A DNA stretch of 64,000 nucleotides from Plantactinospora alkalitolerans (GTDB lineage Bacteria > Actinomycetota > Actinomycetes > Mycobacteriales > Micromonosporaceae), in contig NZ_JADPUN010000257.1 in assembly GCF_015690345.1 (NCBI RefSeq), positions 1 through 64,000 of the forward strand. The letters run 5' to 3'. Of the stretch, positions 8,518 to 17,369 are shown piece by piece. A program made the translations under genes and the position numbers. A model generated the notes under the pieces. That model saw only the letters and a program-made list of their open reading frames with translations. It was not told where the DNA came from and searched no databases. The first letter of the stretch is position 1. Each line of letters begins with the position of its first letter.

Positions 8518-9942
8518 ATGTCCGCCCCGTCGTCCCGCCGGACCGCGCTGACCGCATCCGTCGTGCTCGGTCTCGTCGCCGGAATCCTGGTCCTGCCCGA
8601 CCGGGCGGTGGCGGCGGCGCCGGTGATCACCCGGCTCGGCGACACCCAGCTCGACGCGACGGCGCTCTACTTCGTCTCCTACGACGGACTGGTGAACAAC
8701 AACTCGTTCGCCGACGGCATCGTCAGTCACGCCGGATACCAGTACGCGGCCTGGTACACCTCGACCCGGCACGCCGTCCTCGCCCGTCGCCAACTGCCCT
8801 CCGGAGCCTGGCAGACCCTCCGGCTGCCGCACCAGTTGACGGCGAACGACTCGCACAACTCCATCTCCCTGGGCATCTCCCCGGGCGACGGACGGCTGCA
8901 CATCGCGATGGACACCCACGACACCGACATCCACTACCTCAGGTCCGAGGCCGGGCTCGTCTCCGCGCCGGGCTCCCGAAGCTGGGAGGCCGGCCGGTTC
9001 GGCGCGGTGCAGCGTAGCCTCGACGGCCTCGGACTCGGCGCCATGACGTACCCGCAGTTCCGCCTCGCCCCCGGCAACCGGCTACAGCTCAGCTACCGCA
9101 CCGGCCGATCCGGCAACGGCACCAACGAACTGGCCGAGTACGACGGCTCCACCTGGCGCCGGTTCGGCCGTTGGCAGTCGGCGTCCGGGTCGTACTCCGC
9201 CAACGGGGCGACCAGCACCACCCGGAACATGTATCTGCACGGGCTCAGCTACGGCCCCGGTGGCCGGCTGCACGCCGCGTTCACCTGGCGGGAGGGCAAC
9301 TCGGCGGTCACCTGCAACAGCGGTGGCCTCACCAACCACGACACCGGATACGTCTACAGCGACGACCAGGGGCGGACCTGGCGCAACAATGCCGGGACCC
9401 TCGTCGGCACCACCGGCGGAAGCGGTCTGGTGTCGATCTCCAGCCCGGGACTCGTGGTCGATCCGCTGCCGCCGAACTACGGGCTGATCAACCAGGAGAG
9501 CCAGGACGTCGACTCGGCCGGCAACCCGCACGTCATCATCAGCTACGTGCCAGGCCGGTTCACCTCGTGCGTCACCTCGTACGCGTCCGCGCGCCGCGCC
9601 AACGGCCGGGCCTTCCACCTGCTCCGCAACTCCTCAGGGGGCTGGCGCAAGGTCGAGATCCCGGTCGCGCTGAACGCCACGGGCCGGTCCCAGCTCGTGC
9701 TCGACGCCGCCGACAACGCGTACGTCGTGCTGCCGTACGGCCGGATCGTCACCGCCAGCAAGGCCAGTGGCTACACCGACTGGACCGTACGCTTCGACGG
9801 CGCCGGCCTGAGCGCCTTCGGCGAGATCGTGGTGGACCGGACCCGGGTGAAGAGCGACGGCATCCTGTCGATCATGTACCAGCGGACGTCCAGCGGTAGC
9901 ACCCCGTCCCCGATCCGGGTCGTCGACTTCCGGCTCGGCTGA
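8518..9942 (+). CDS. Secreted BNR-repeat protein (possible polysaccharide lyase or hydrolase)
   Basis: 474 aa with a signal peptide (Arg-rich start, hydrophobic 12-28, AVAAA cleavage region near 33). The mature part resembles BNR_4 beta-propeller proteins: a conserved opening NNSFADGIVSHAGYQYAAWYTS, NSISLGISPGDGRLHIAMDTHD, and Asp-box-like YSDDQGRTW. Related proteins include ulvan-lyase-type enzymes, but catalytic identity cannot be fixed by eye. ATG at 8518 has GAGGGAG upstream. No co-transcribed partner; it stands alone after the HxlR gene. Confidence 0.75.
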   Translation: MSAPSSRRTALTASVVLGLVAGILVLPDRAVAAAPVITRLGDTQLDATALYFVSYDGLVNNNSFADGIVSHAGYQYAAWYTSTRHAVLARRQLPSGAWQTLRLPHQLTANDSHNSISLGISPGDGRLHIAMDTHDTDIHYLRSEAGLVSAPGSRSWEAGRFGAVQRSLDGLGLGAMTYPQFRLAPGNRLQLSYRTGRSGNGTNELAEYDGSTWRRFGRWQSASGSYSANGATSTTRNMYLHGLSYGPGGRLHAAFTWREGNSAVTCNSGGLTNHDTGYVYSDDQGRTWRNNAGTLVGTTGGSGLVSISSPGLVVDPLPPNYGLINQESQDVDSAGNPHVIISYVPGRFTSCVTSYASARRANGRAFHLLRNSSGGWRKVEIPVALNATGRSQLVLDAADNAYVVLPYGRIVTASKASGYTDWTVRFDGAGLSAFGEIVVDRTRVKSDGILSIMYQRTSSGSTPSPIRVVDFRLG

Positions 9943-9989
9943 TTTCCCCTGGGGTATGACCGGAGGTCAGGGCCCGACGTCGGGCGGCC

Positions 9990-10424
9990 TCAGAGTTCCC
10001 TCAGGTGATACTCCCCGTCCGGATTCACGACCTCGTAGAGCAGGTCGAACCCGTCGGCCCGGCGGGGTCGCCGGGTCAGCTGGCTGTACTCCGGTTGGAG
10101 TTCGAGGATCCAGGGCATGCCGATCTTCGGCGGCCGGGCCCAGTACCCGACCACCCGGGCGCCACGATCCGCCGCGACGAGCAGAACGGCGCGTCGGCTG
10201 CTCTGCGACGGGGCGTCGACGATCGCGTCCCGACCGGTCCCGAGAATCCGTTCGACCTGTTCGGCCAGTTGCCGGTCACGGTGCCGTTTCACTGTCGGAT
10301 CGGGGCTGACGCGTACCGCCCCGGCGGGCAGTTCGCGTTCCAGGAAGGCGTCTCCCAGCGACAGTGCCATGAGGACGACGACGGTCTGCACCCCTTCTTT
10401 GTAACCACCGATGGCAACGGTCAA
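9990..10424 (-). CDS. Zeta-toxin/AAA-kinase-like protein with no P-loop
   Basis: 144 aa. The C-terminal half resembles small P-loop kinases of the predicted-kinase/zeta-toxin group: AIVDAPSQSSRRAVLLVAAD, then GARVVGYW and ADGFDLLYEV. The place for Walker A, after the first strand (TVVVLM, residues 14-19), reads ALSLGDAF instead of G-x-P-G-x-G-K-S/T, two residues shorter and without Lys. It probably cannot bind ATP in the normal way. Single gene; function unknown. Confidence 0.55.
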   Translation of the reverse strand: MTVAIGGYKEGVQTVVVLMALSLGDAFLERELPAGAVRVSPDPTVKRHRDRQLAEQVERILGTGRDAIVDAPSQSSRRAVLLVAADRGARVVGYWARPPKIGMPWILELQPEYSQLTRRPRRADGFDLLYEVVNPDGEYHLREL

Positions 10425-10514
10425 TCGGATCGACCAGGGTCCGTACGGTGTCGACGTTCCCCGTCAGAGCATGTGGATAGGTTCGTGCTGCCGGTCCCGT
10501 CGGCCCCGCCGGCC

Positions 10515-11096
10515 CTACGGTCTCGGTGTCATCCCAGCGAGAAGGACCTTGAGTACGCGCTCGACGTACTCGTGTGTCAGTGGCTCCTGAGTGATCAGCA
10601 GCCTGAAGTACAGCGGGCCGGACAGGATGGCCATGGCCACGTCCAGGTCGAACTCGGATGAGAGCTGCCCCTGCTCCTGGGCTCTCCGCAGCCGGGCGAC
10701 GGTCCGGTCGGCCTGGGGGCGGATGAAGCGTTCGTTGAGCGCGGCGGCGACCATGGGATTGTGCTGGGCCTCGCCCACCAGGGCCCGGTAGAGGGGGCCC
10801 AGTGGCGGTTGGCCCAGGAGGTCAACGGCCGCGTGGATCTGTTGGCGCAGGTCGGCCACGATGTCGCCGGTGTCGGCGTAGTGGAGTCCGGGCTCGTTGG
10901 GTGTGAGCACCGCGTCGAGGAACAGGGCGCCCTTGGATGGCCAGCGACGGTAGATCGTGTGCTTGCCGACGCCGGTGCGGGCCGCTACCGCCTCGATGCT
11001 GAGTTTGGCGTAGCCGACTTCCTGTGCCAGTTCCAGCGTGGTGCGCATGATCGCCTGGGTCCGGTCGGCGGCTCTGGTGAGGCGGTCGTCACTCAT
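10515..11096 (-). CDS. TetR-family repressor of the adjacent efflux pump
   Basis: 193 aa. N-terminal HTH at about residues 20-62 (YAKLSIEAVAARTGVGKHTIYRRWPSKGALF) and a variable TetR C-terminal domain. Divergent from the MFS exporter gene, with two strong palindromes in the 124-bp gap. By analogy with TetR/efflux pairs it would repress both itself and the pump until a ligand binds. Confidence 0.9.
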   Translation of the reverse strand: MSDDRLTRAADRTQAIMRTTLELAQEVGYAKLSIEAVAARTGVGKHTIYRRWPSKGALFLDAVLTPNEPGLHYADTGDIVADLRQQIHAAVDLLGQPPLGPLYRALVGEAQHNPMVAAALNERFIRPQADRTVARLRRAQEQGQLSSEFDLDVAMAILSGPLYFRLLITQEPLTHEYVERVLKVLLAGMTPRP

Positions 11097-11107
11097 CCCG
11101 CCACTCT

Positions 11108-11128
11108 AACGGCACGGCACGTGCCGTT
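11108..11128. promoter_or_regulatory. TetR operator 1
   Basis: AACGGCAC-5 bp-GTGCCGTT, perfect 8-bp arms, 11 bases upstream of the tetR start. It shares the core CGGCACGGCACGTGCCG with the second palindrome. Confidence 0.75.
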
Positions 11129-11170
11129 GACAATCCTCGGCCGCTTGTCCAGACTGAGCCCGATTCATAA

Positions 11171-11192
11171 CGGCACGGCACGTGCCGTGCCG
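11171..11192. promoter_or_regulatory. TetR operator 2
   Basis: A perfect 22-base palindrome centred on the CACGTG between 11180 and 11185, 28 bases before the MFS start. Two related dyads 42 bp apart fit two repressor dimers covering both divergent promoters. Confidence 0.75.
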
Positions 11193-11220
11193 CACTGAAT
11201 GTCGTTCGCAAGGAGCCTCG

Positions 11221-12732
11221 ATGACGATGAAACGCGCGCACCGCTGGTTGATCCTCATCGTGCTGTGTCTGAGCACCGTGGTGCTGGTCATCGACAACAT
11301 GGCGCTCACAGTCGCGGTGCCGTCGCTGGCCGCGGAGCTGGGCGCGAGTCCGCAGGACACGCAATGGATCCTGGACTCCTACATCCTGGTCTTCGCCGGT
11401 CTGCTGCTGACCGCGGGCAGTCTGTCGGACCGGTACGGCCGCCGCCGTGTCATGGTCATCGGCCTGACACTGTTCGGGGCGGCCTCCCTCGCGGCCGCCA
11501 TCGCCGCCGATCCGGTCCAACTGATCGCCGCCCGCAGCGTGATGGGCGCCGGAGGCGCGCTGATCATGCCCAGCACACTGTCGATCCTGATCACCGTCTT
11601 CGACGCCGCCGAACGGCGCCGGGCCATGGCATGTTGGAGCGCGGTCGCCATGCTCGGCCTGGTCGGCGGGCCGGTGCTGGGCGGTGCGCTGATCGCCCAC
11701 TTCCACTGGGGCGCGGTCTTCCTGATCAACGTCCCCATCGCCGCCCTGGCCATCGTCGCCGCGTTCGTCCTGATGCCCGAGTCCAAGGGCCCGGCAAGCA
11801 GGCTGGACCCGCTGGGCGCGGTGCTGTCGACGGTCGGCATGACCGCGCTGATCTGGACGGTCATCGAGCTGGTGCACGGCGTCTCCCGGCCGGCGCTGAC
11901 GACGGCGGTTCTCGCACTGGGCGCCTTCGTGGCGTGGGAGTTGCGCACACCGCATCCGATGGTGCCGCTCGGCCTTTTCCGCCACCGCGCGTTCAGCGGG
12001 GGCAGTCTCTCGCTGGCCCTGGTGCAGATCGGCAACGGCGGGTTGCTGCTCATCCTCACCCAGTACCTGCAGTACGTCCTCGGCTTCACGCCCACCCAGG
12101 CCGGCCTGGCCTTCATCCCGATGGCGGTCGCCTCGCTCGCCTTCAACACCCTCGGCGCCACGGTCGCCTCCGGGATCGGCCAACGGACGCTGATCGCCTC
12201 CGGACTGACCTCCATGGCCGCGGGGTTCGGCGTGCTGGCCACCCTGTCGCCCGGCACGGGGTTCGTCCAGCCGGCCGTCGGCCTGTTCCTGCTCGGCGCG
12301 GGCGGCGGACTCGCCATGCCGGCGGCCGTCTCCGCCCTCATGAGCACCATCCCTGCCGAGCACGCCGGCGTCGGTTCGGCCCTGAACGACACCGTCCAGC
12401 AGGCGGGCGCCGCGCTCGGCGTGGCCGTCCTGGGCAGCATCGTGTCCGGCGCCTTCACCCACACCATGTCCACGTCGGCGCCCGCCCATGCCGCCCGGTC
12501 CATCGGTGACGCACTGGCGGTGGCCGAACGTACCGGCGACACCGTCCTCGCGGACGCCGCACGCCACGCCTTCACCGCAGCCATGTCGTCCGCCTTCGTG
12601 ATCAGCGCCGCGGGGGTGCTGACCGCTGCCGCCGTGGCCCTGATCGTCCTGCGCGAGCGGAACGGCGCGCCCCGCCCGGCACCCCGGCCAGCGGCGGCGC
12701 GGGAGCTCACGACGGCCGCCCGCCCCCGCTGA
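11221..12732 (+). CDS. MFS drug efflux transporter, DHA2 (14-TM) type
   Basis: 503 aa. Motif A-like loop (GSLSDRYGRRRVMVIG) and motif C-like segment (GLVGGPVLGGALI) identify a proton-coupled drug antiporter of the EmrB/QacA group; hydrophobic segments fit 14 helices. ATG at 11221 with AAGGAG upstream; a start at 11182 would lie in the operator. Controlled by the divergent TetR gene, and followed after 52 bp by the beta-lactamase-fold gene. Confidence 0.92.
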   Translation: MTMKRAHRWLILIVLCLSTVVLVIDNMALTVAVPSLAAELGASPQDTQWILDSYILVFAGLLLTAGSLSDRYGRRRVMVIGLTLFGAASLAAAIAADPVQLIAARSVMGAGGALIMPSTLSILITVFDAAERRRAMACWSAVAMLGLVGGPVLGGALIAHFHWGAVFLINVPIAALAIVAAFVLMPESKGPASRLDPLGAVLSTVGMTALIWTVIELVHGVSRPALTTAVLALGAFVAWELRTPHPMVPLGLFRHRAFSGGSLSLALVQIGNGGLLLILTQYLQYVLGFTPTQAGLAFIPMAVASLAFNTLGATVASGIGQRTLIASGLTSMAAGFGVLATLSPGTGFVQPAVGLFLLGAGGGLAMPAAVSALMSTIPAEHAGVGSALNDTVQQAGAALGVAVLGSIVSGAFTHTMSTSAPAHAARSIGDALAVAERTGDTVLADAARHAFTAAMSSAFVISAAGVLTAAAVALIVLRERNGAPRPAPRPAAARELTTAARPR

Positions 12733-12784
12733 CCTGTCCATCTCTCCATATCTCCGATCACCTGATCGATCGAAAGGAAGTGCG

Positions 12785-14242
12785 ATGTCCGAGACAACGA
12801 GCGGGAACGCCGACGGCGACTGCAAGACCCAGGGCGCCCGGGGTGTACGGGACTCGGCCGGCCGGCGATTCGACGTCGACCGCTGGCAGCGGCGGCTCGA
12901 CGAGCTGCGTGCCGCCCATCATGTCCCCGGTGCGAGCCTGGCCGTGGTGGTCGACGCGCAGGTCCACGAGTTGGCCAGCGGGGTGCTGCACCGCGGCACC
13001 GGCGTGGCGGTGACCCCGGACTCGGTGTTCCTGTCCGGCTCGATCGCCAAGGTCTACACCGCCACCCTCATCCTGCGGCTGGCCGACGAGGGGAGGCTCG
13101 ACCTGCACGCGCCGGTCGTGGACGTGTTGCCCGAGTTCGCCACCCCCGACCCCGAGGCCACCAGGACGATCACCATCCGGCAGCTGTTGTCGCACACCGG
13201 TGGCGTGACCAACGACTTCAACTTCGACGGCGGCCGGGGCGACGACTGCCTCGCCCGGTACGTCGAGGCCGCCCGTCGGGTCGCGCTGGACTGCCCGCCC
13301 GGCACGGCCATCTCGTACGGCGGCCTCGGCTACGTCGTACTGGGCCGGATCATCGAGAGGCTCACCGGCCTGACCTGGGACCAGGCCCTGAAGAACCTCT
13401 TGTTCGAGCCGCTCGGCCTGGAACGCTCGATGACGCTGCCGGAGGAGGCTCTGCGCTTCCGCGTCGCCATGAGCCACCTGGGTGAGGCTGGTGCCTGTCC
13501 CGACCCGGCGCCGTTCTGGGACCCGATGCCCCGCTCCGTCGGCCCGGCGGGCAGGGTCATCGTCTCCGCCGGCGACATGGCCCGCTTCGCCCGGATGCAC
13601 CTCGACGGCGGCCTCGCGCCCGACGGCACCCGCGTCCTCTCCGCCGGCGCCGTCGCCGCCATGCGACACCGCGAGGTCGACGTGCCCGACAAGTGGACGG
13701 TCAGCGCCGACGGGTGGGGTCTGGGCTGGACGCTCTACGACTGGGACGGCATCACCGGTTACGGCCACGACGGCGCCGCCATCGGCCAGTACGCCTACCT
13801 GCGCGTCGTCCCGCACGCGGGCGTCGCCCTGGTACTGATGACCAACGGTGGCGCGGCCCGCCTGCTGTACGCCGACCTGTTCCGCGAACTGCTCGCCGAA
13901 CTCGCCGGCGTCACCATGCCGGCACCGTTCGCCCCGGCGTCCGTACCGCCCGTGATCGACCTCGCGCCGCTGCTCGGCACGTACCGGCGCGAGGGCGTCG
14001 TTCTCACCGTCTCCCGCAAGGACGACGGCTCGCCCCACCTGCGGTACGAGTTCGTCGACGACATGAAGGACCTGTCACCGCCCCTGGAGATGGACCTGGA
14101 GCCGGTCACCGACACGGTCTTCGCCGCCTCCGGCGCGGGCCCGTCGTTCAGCGAGGACTACATGCCGGTGGTCTTCTCGACCCTCACCAACGGCACTCAG
14201 GTCTGCTACGTGGGGATGCGCGCCGCCCCCAGGACCGCCTGA
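12785..14242 (+). CDS. Serine beta-lactamase-fold hydrolase (class C/esterase type)
   Basis: 485 aa. Catalytic S-x-x-K is Ser86-Ile-Ala-Lys89 (SGSIAKVY); the second motif is a Tyr in AISYGGLGY, and the third reads HDG (YGHDGAAIG). It lacks a signal peptide, so a cytoplasmic esterase or peptidase is more likely than a secreted beta-lactamase. AAGGAAG ribosome site precedes ATG 12785. It may be co-transcribed with the MFS pump. Confidence 0.85.
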   Translation: MSETTSGNADGDCKTQGARGVRDSAGRRFDVDRWQRRLDELRAAHHVPGASLAVVVDAQVHELASGVLHRGTGVAVTPDSVFLSGSIAKVYTATLILRLADEGRLDLHAPVVDVLPEFATPDPEATRTITIRQLLSHTGGVTNDFNFDGGRGDDCLARYVEAARRVALDCPPGTAISYGGLGYVVLGRIIERLTGLTWDQALKNLLFEPLGLERSMTLPEEALRFRVAMSHLGEAGACPDPAPFWDPMPRSVGPAGRVIVSAGDMARFARMHLDGGLAPDGTRVLSAGAVAAMRHREVDVPDKWTVSADGWGLGWTLYDWDGITGYGHDGAAIGQYAYLRVVPHAGVALVLMTNGGAARLLYADLFRELLAELAGVTMPAPFAPASVPPVIDLAPLLGTYRREGVVLTVSRKDDGSPHLRYEFVDDMKDLSPPLEMDLEPVTDTVFAASGAGPSFSEDYMPVVFSTLTNGTQVCYVGMRAAPRTA

Positions 14243-14297
14243 CGGGACGGCCGGTGAGGTGGGGGTGCGTCGTACCCCCGGAAGGACCGACCGCGGT

Positions 14298-14328
14298 CCG
14301 GCCCGGCCGCTCGTGGCGGCCGGGCCGG
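14298..14328. terminator. Bidirectional terminator hairpin
   Basis: Perfect 13-bp GC stem (14298-14310 with 14316-14328) and 5-base loop TCGTG, in the 101-bp gap between the converging hydrolase and chitinase genes. It would serve both strands. Confidence 0.7.
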
Positions 14329-14343
14329 TGGCGGGCACCTGGA

Positions 14344-15765
14344 TCAGGCGGGTAGCCGCCAGACCTGGTTGGCGCCGCCGAAGCAGTCCCAGATCTGCAG
14401 CCGGGTGCCGTCGGCAGAACTGTTGTCGGTGGCGTCCAGGCACTTGTTCGAGGCCGGGTTTCGCAGCGTGCCATTGCCCTGGGCCTGCCACACCTGTGCT
14501 CCGGTGCCGTTGCAGTCGTAGAGCTGCACCTTCGCGCCGTTGGTCGTCGCGGCCGCGGTGATGTCGGCGCACTTGCCGAGCGCCCGCAGCGTGCTGTCGG
14601 TACCGACCGTCCAGCGCTGGGCGTTGCTGCCGTTGCAGGCGAAGAGCTGGACCGCGGCGCCGTTGGCGGTGGACGCTCCGGCCACGTCGACGCACTTGCC
14701 GCCGATGCCGGTGATCTGTCCGGTCGGGCCGCCGGTGGGCGGCGTCGTGCCGCCCATCACCGTGTCGTAGATGGCGCTGACCAGCGAGGTGGCGTTGTTG
14801 GTGTCCTGGGAGAGTTCCCAGTTCATCATGCCGCCGGCATTGGCCAGGGCCCACTGTGTCTTACGCTTCACGGTCGGGATGCCGTTGTAGCACTGCTGCG
14901 CCCCACCGGCGGTGGTGCAGTCCCGGTTGGCGTTCGCCGGGTCCATCGCGACCAGGGCGGAGTAGGTGTGGTACCCGGGTCGGCTGTAGAACGGCACGCC
15001 CAGTACGGCCTTGCTGGCCGGCAGGCCACGGGACTTCCAGATGTTGACGCTGTTGATCGACCAGTCGTAGTTGGCGTGCGGGCTGCCGCCGTCGTACGCC
15101 ATGATGTTGAGCCAGTCGACGTAGCCGAAGACGGCCGGCTGCACCCCGTTCACGCTGCCGCCCTCGGAGACGACGGCTGCGGTCAGCAGCTTGCCGCGAC
15201 TGCGCAACTGGTCGCTCAACTGCTGCATCAGCGCGGTGTAGTTGTTGGCCGAGGTACCCGGGTCCGGATACTCCCAGTCCATGTCGACGCCGTCCAGGTT
15301 GTACTGGGTGACGAAGCTGATCACGCTGTTCACGAACGTGGTCCGGCTGGACGCGTTGCCGGCCAGTGCCTCGAAGGCCGAGTCGTCACCGTCGTTCCAG
15401 CCGCCGATCGCGATCGACACCTTGACGTTGCTGCCATGGGCCCGTGACACCAGCGTGGAGAGCTTGCTCGGGTTCTCCACCGCCCGCAGCGTCCCGTTCG
15501 CGTTCGGTAGGACGAAGGCGTAGTTGATGTGGGTCAGCTTGCCGTACTGGATGGTGTTGACGTCGCCGGCCCAGCTCGGCATGTAGCCGACGCTCTTGAA
15601 GCTGTTGGGCAGGACGACGGCCTCGGCGGGGGAGTCCGGGGCGATGGCGAGGGTGGTTCCGGCCGCTGCGGTGGCGAGCGCGAGCGCCCCGGTGGACAGG
15701 ATGGAGCGGGCGGCGTGGCGACGTCCCGGCCGGTGGGCCCGCTCGGCGCTCATGGTGGATGACAT
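14344..15765 (-). CDS. Secreted chitinase, GH18 with C-terminal ricin-B (CBM13) domain
   Basis: 473 aa. Tat/Sec-like signal (RRHAARSILSTGALALATAAAG), a GH18 barrel at about 52-335 with catalytic DxxDxDxE at Asp158-Glu165 (DGVDMDWE), a PPTGGPTG linker, then a three-lobed ricin-B lectin with repeated Q-x-W motifs (AQRW, AQVW, NQVW). It hydrolyses chitin outside the cell. ATG 15765 is preceded by AAGGGA. The frame is open upstream to 15978 but that part is not family-like and overlaps the promoter. Confidence 0.93.
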   Translation of the reverse strand: MSSTMSAERAHRPGRRHAARSILSTGALALATAAAGTTLAIAPDSPAEAVVLPNSFKSVGYMPSWAGDVNTIQYGKLTHINYAFVLPNANGTLRAVENPSKLSTLVSRAHGSNVKVSIAIGGWNDGDDSAFEALAGNASSRTTFVNSVISFVTQYNLDGVDMDWEYPDPGTSANNYTALMQQLSDQLRSRGKLLTAAVVSEGGSVNGVQPAVFGYVDWLNIMAYDGGSPHANYDWSINSVNIWKSRGLPASKAVLGVPFYSRPGYHTYSALVAMDPANANRDCTTAGGAQQCYNGIPTVKRKTQWALANAGGMMNWELSQDTNNATSLVSAIYDTVMGGTTPPTGGPTGQITGIGGKCVDVAGASTANGAAVQLFACNGSNAQRWTVGTDSTLRALGKCADITAAATTNGAKVQLYDCNGTGAQVWQAQGNGTLRNPASNKCLDATDNSSADGTRLQIWDCFGGANQVWRLPA

Positions 15766-15949
15766 CAACGATCCCTTCTGTCGCTGGCGCCTCAGTGGAT
15801 CGGTCCGACCCGTGCGCCGCCGCCCGCCCTCGGCGCGGGCGCACGGACCGGTGGTGGAGGGTGCTGCAGAGGCCGCCGGTGCTGGGGGTGAGCAGGTTCC
15901 GGCGCCTCTGCCGGGGGCGGGTCGGGATCGATGTGGCTGAGTGGCTGAA

Positions 15950-15978
15950 ACATTAGGAAAGTTAACTAATAATGTCAA
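15950..15978 (-). promoter_or_regulatory. Chitinase promoter with an operator in its spacer
   Basis: On the minus strand, TTGACA (15978-15973), a 17-base spacer, then TAATGT (15955-15950). The spacer carries most of an imperfect dyad, TTAG-9-CTAA (15953-15969), resembling the AGGAAA/TTTCCT elements found upstream of actinobacterial chitin/chitosan genes. It is an AT-rich patch in GC-rich DNA, about 185 bp before the chitinase start. Confidence 0.6.
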
Positions 15979-16167
15979 TGCATCGTTGTCCTGCAGTTTC
16001 GCCCGCCTCCGGCGGCGGGTTTCCGAGGCGGTTCGGCGTGGGCGGGGCCGTCGGGCACCGCCGGGCGGACCGGCGCCGAACCCGCCCGATTAGCCCTGGC
16101 CATGCGGGGTAGGAGAAATTCGGACCGGAGGAACCGGATCGGAAGCGACGAGCGAGGAGGGACCGGG

Positions 16168-16464
16168 ATGAAGACCACCTGGAAGCCCATCGACCAGCAC
16201 GGCGCGATCTCCAGCAAGCAGTCCCGGGAGCTGCCGGACAGTGCGTTCGCCTTCCCCGACAAACGCAAGGAACCGCTCACCGACGCCTCGCACGTGCGGA
16301 ACGCCCTGGCTCGGTTCGACCAGACGCACGGCGTCAGCGACACCGAGCGCGACCAGGCGTTCGCGAACATCCTCGCGGCGGCGAAGCACTACGACATCCA
16401 GGTCGCCGAGTCCGACTGGCGGCAACTGGGCAAGCGGCCGCACACGCCGAACCCGGCGCACTGA
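16168..16464 (+). CDS. DUF6582-like small protein
   Basis: 98 aa, hydrophilic. Reads KTTWKPIDQHGAISSKQSRE, then DSAFAFPDKRKEPLTDASHV and VSDTERDQAFANILAAAKHYDI, the pattern of DUF6582 proteins, some of which lie in phage or stress-related regions. ATG at 16168 has GAGGAGG upstream. Function unknown; no obvious partner. Confidence 0.65.
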   Translation: MKTTWKPIDQHGAISSKQSRELPDSAFAFPDKRKEPLTDASHVRNALARFDQTHGVSDTERDQAFANILAAAKHYDIQVAESDWRQLGKRPHTPNPAH

Positions 16465-16616
16465 GACCCGCCGGCGTGGTTCGCCGTCTTCTCCACACCA
16501 TCGCTCCGGCCGCGCTGTAGACAGGTACGCGGCCCGCTCGGCGGACAGGTGCTCGGCCTGCTCGGCCCGCCACTCCCCGGCGTTGCCCGAGCACGTCGGT
16601 GTGATCGAATCCAGCA

Positions 16617-17273
16617 GTGGATACCGAGCGGTGCTGGGCGATCATCGAGGCGGCGCGGGCCGAGGCCGGCACGGAGTGGGACGAGCTGGACGAGCGGCTC
16701 GAGCAGGCGTTGGTCGGCCGGTTGGTGCGGTTGCCGTTGAGCGACATCGTCGCGTTCGAGGTCCGCTTCGAACAGTTGCGGTCGCGTGTCGACCGCGAGG
16801 ACCTGTTCATGGCGGCCTTCCTGATTCACCACGGCTGTGGCGACGACTCGTTCACCGACTTCTGCGCCGGAGTCGTCGGGCTCGGCCGTGACTGGTACGG
16901 CCGGGCGCTGGCCGATCCCGACAACCTCGCCGGACATCCAGCCGTCCAGGGCGTCGCCGCCGGCACGGTAAACACCAGCGTCCTGCTGACCACGGGCTTT
17001 CAGTTCGCGCCGCTGCACGCGTACGAGCAACTCTCCGAGGGAGATGACGGCGCGTACTACCAGGCCCTGGACGCTGCCGAGAAGTCGGCGTCCGGCGACG
17101 ACGTCCCGCCCAGCCCGTTTCCTCCGCTGCCGCGGCGGCTGGAACGGCTCGCGGCGATGTTCCCGCAGCAGCAGGTTCTACTCGAGCAGTTCTACCCGGA
17201 CCTCACCGGGGCTCCCGATCGCCCGACGGGATCTGGGAGGCCCGACGGGGAAGACGCAGCCGACTGGCTGTGA
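16617..17273 (+). CDS. DUF4240 domain protein
   Basis: 218 aa. The N-terminal 130 residues match DUF4240 (CWAIIEAARAEAG, EFEVRFEQLRSR-like stretch, AAFLIHHGCGDDSFTDFCAG, RDWYGRALADPDNLA). These proteins are common in actinomycetes and related to SMI1/WGR-type accessory proteins; function unknown. GTG start at 16617 places the domain at the extreme N-terminus. The C-terminus is Pro-rich. Confidence 0.75.
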   Translation: MDTERCWAIIEAARAEAGTEWDELDERLEQALVGRLVRLPLSDIVAFEVRFEQLRSRVDREDLFMAAFLIHHGCGDDSFTDFCAGVVGLGRDWYGRALADPDNLAGHPAVQGVAAGTVNTSVLLTTGFQFAPLHAYEQLSEGDDGAYYQALDAAEKSASGDDVPPSPFPPLPRRLERLAAMFPQQQVLLEQFYPDLTGAPDRPTGSGRPDGEDAADWL

Positions 17274-17369
17274 ACATGGTGGGTTCGGCACGGAGGAAAC
17301 CGGCTGGCGCGGCTCGTGTGGTGAGGACGCCGACGGAAGCGAGGGGGACGACGTGAGCTCGCCGAGATC

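Noticed and set aside
11089-12825. 578-codon frame opposite the MFS gene
   Set aside because: Composition is His/Gln/Arg/Gly noise typical of the antisense frame of a membrane protein.
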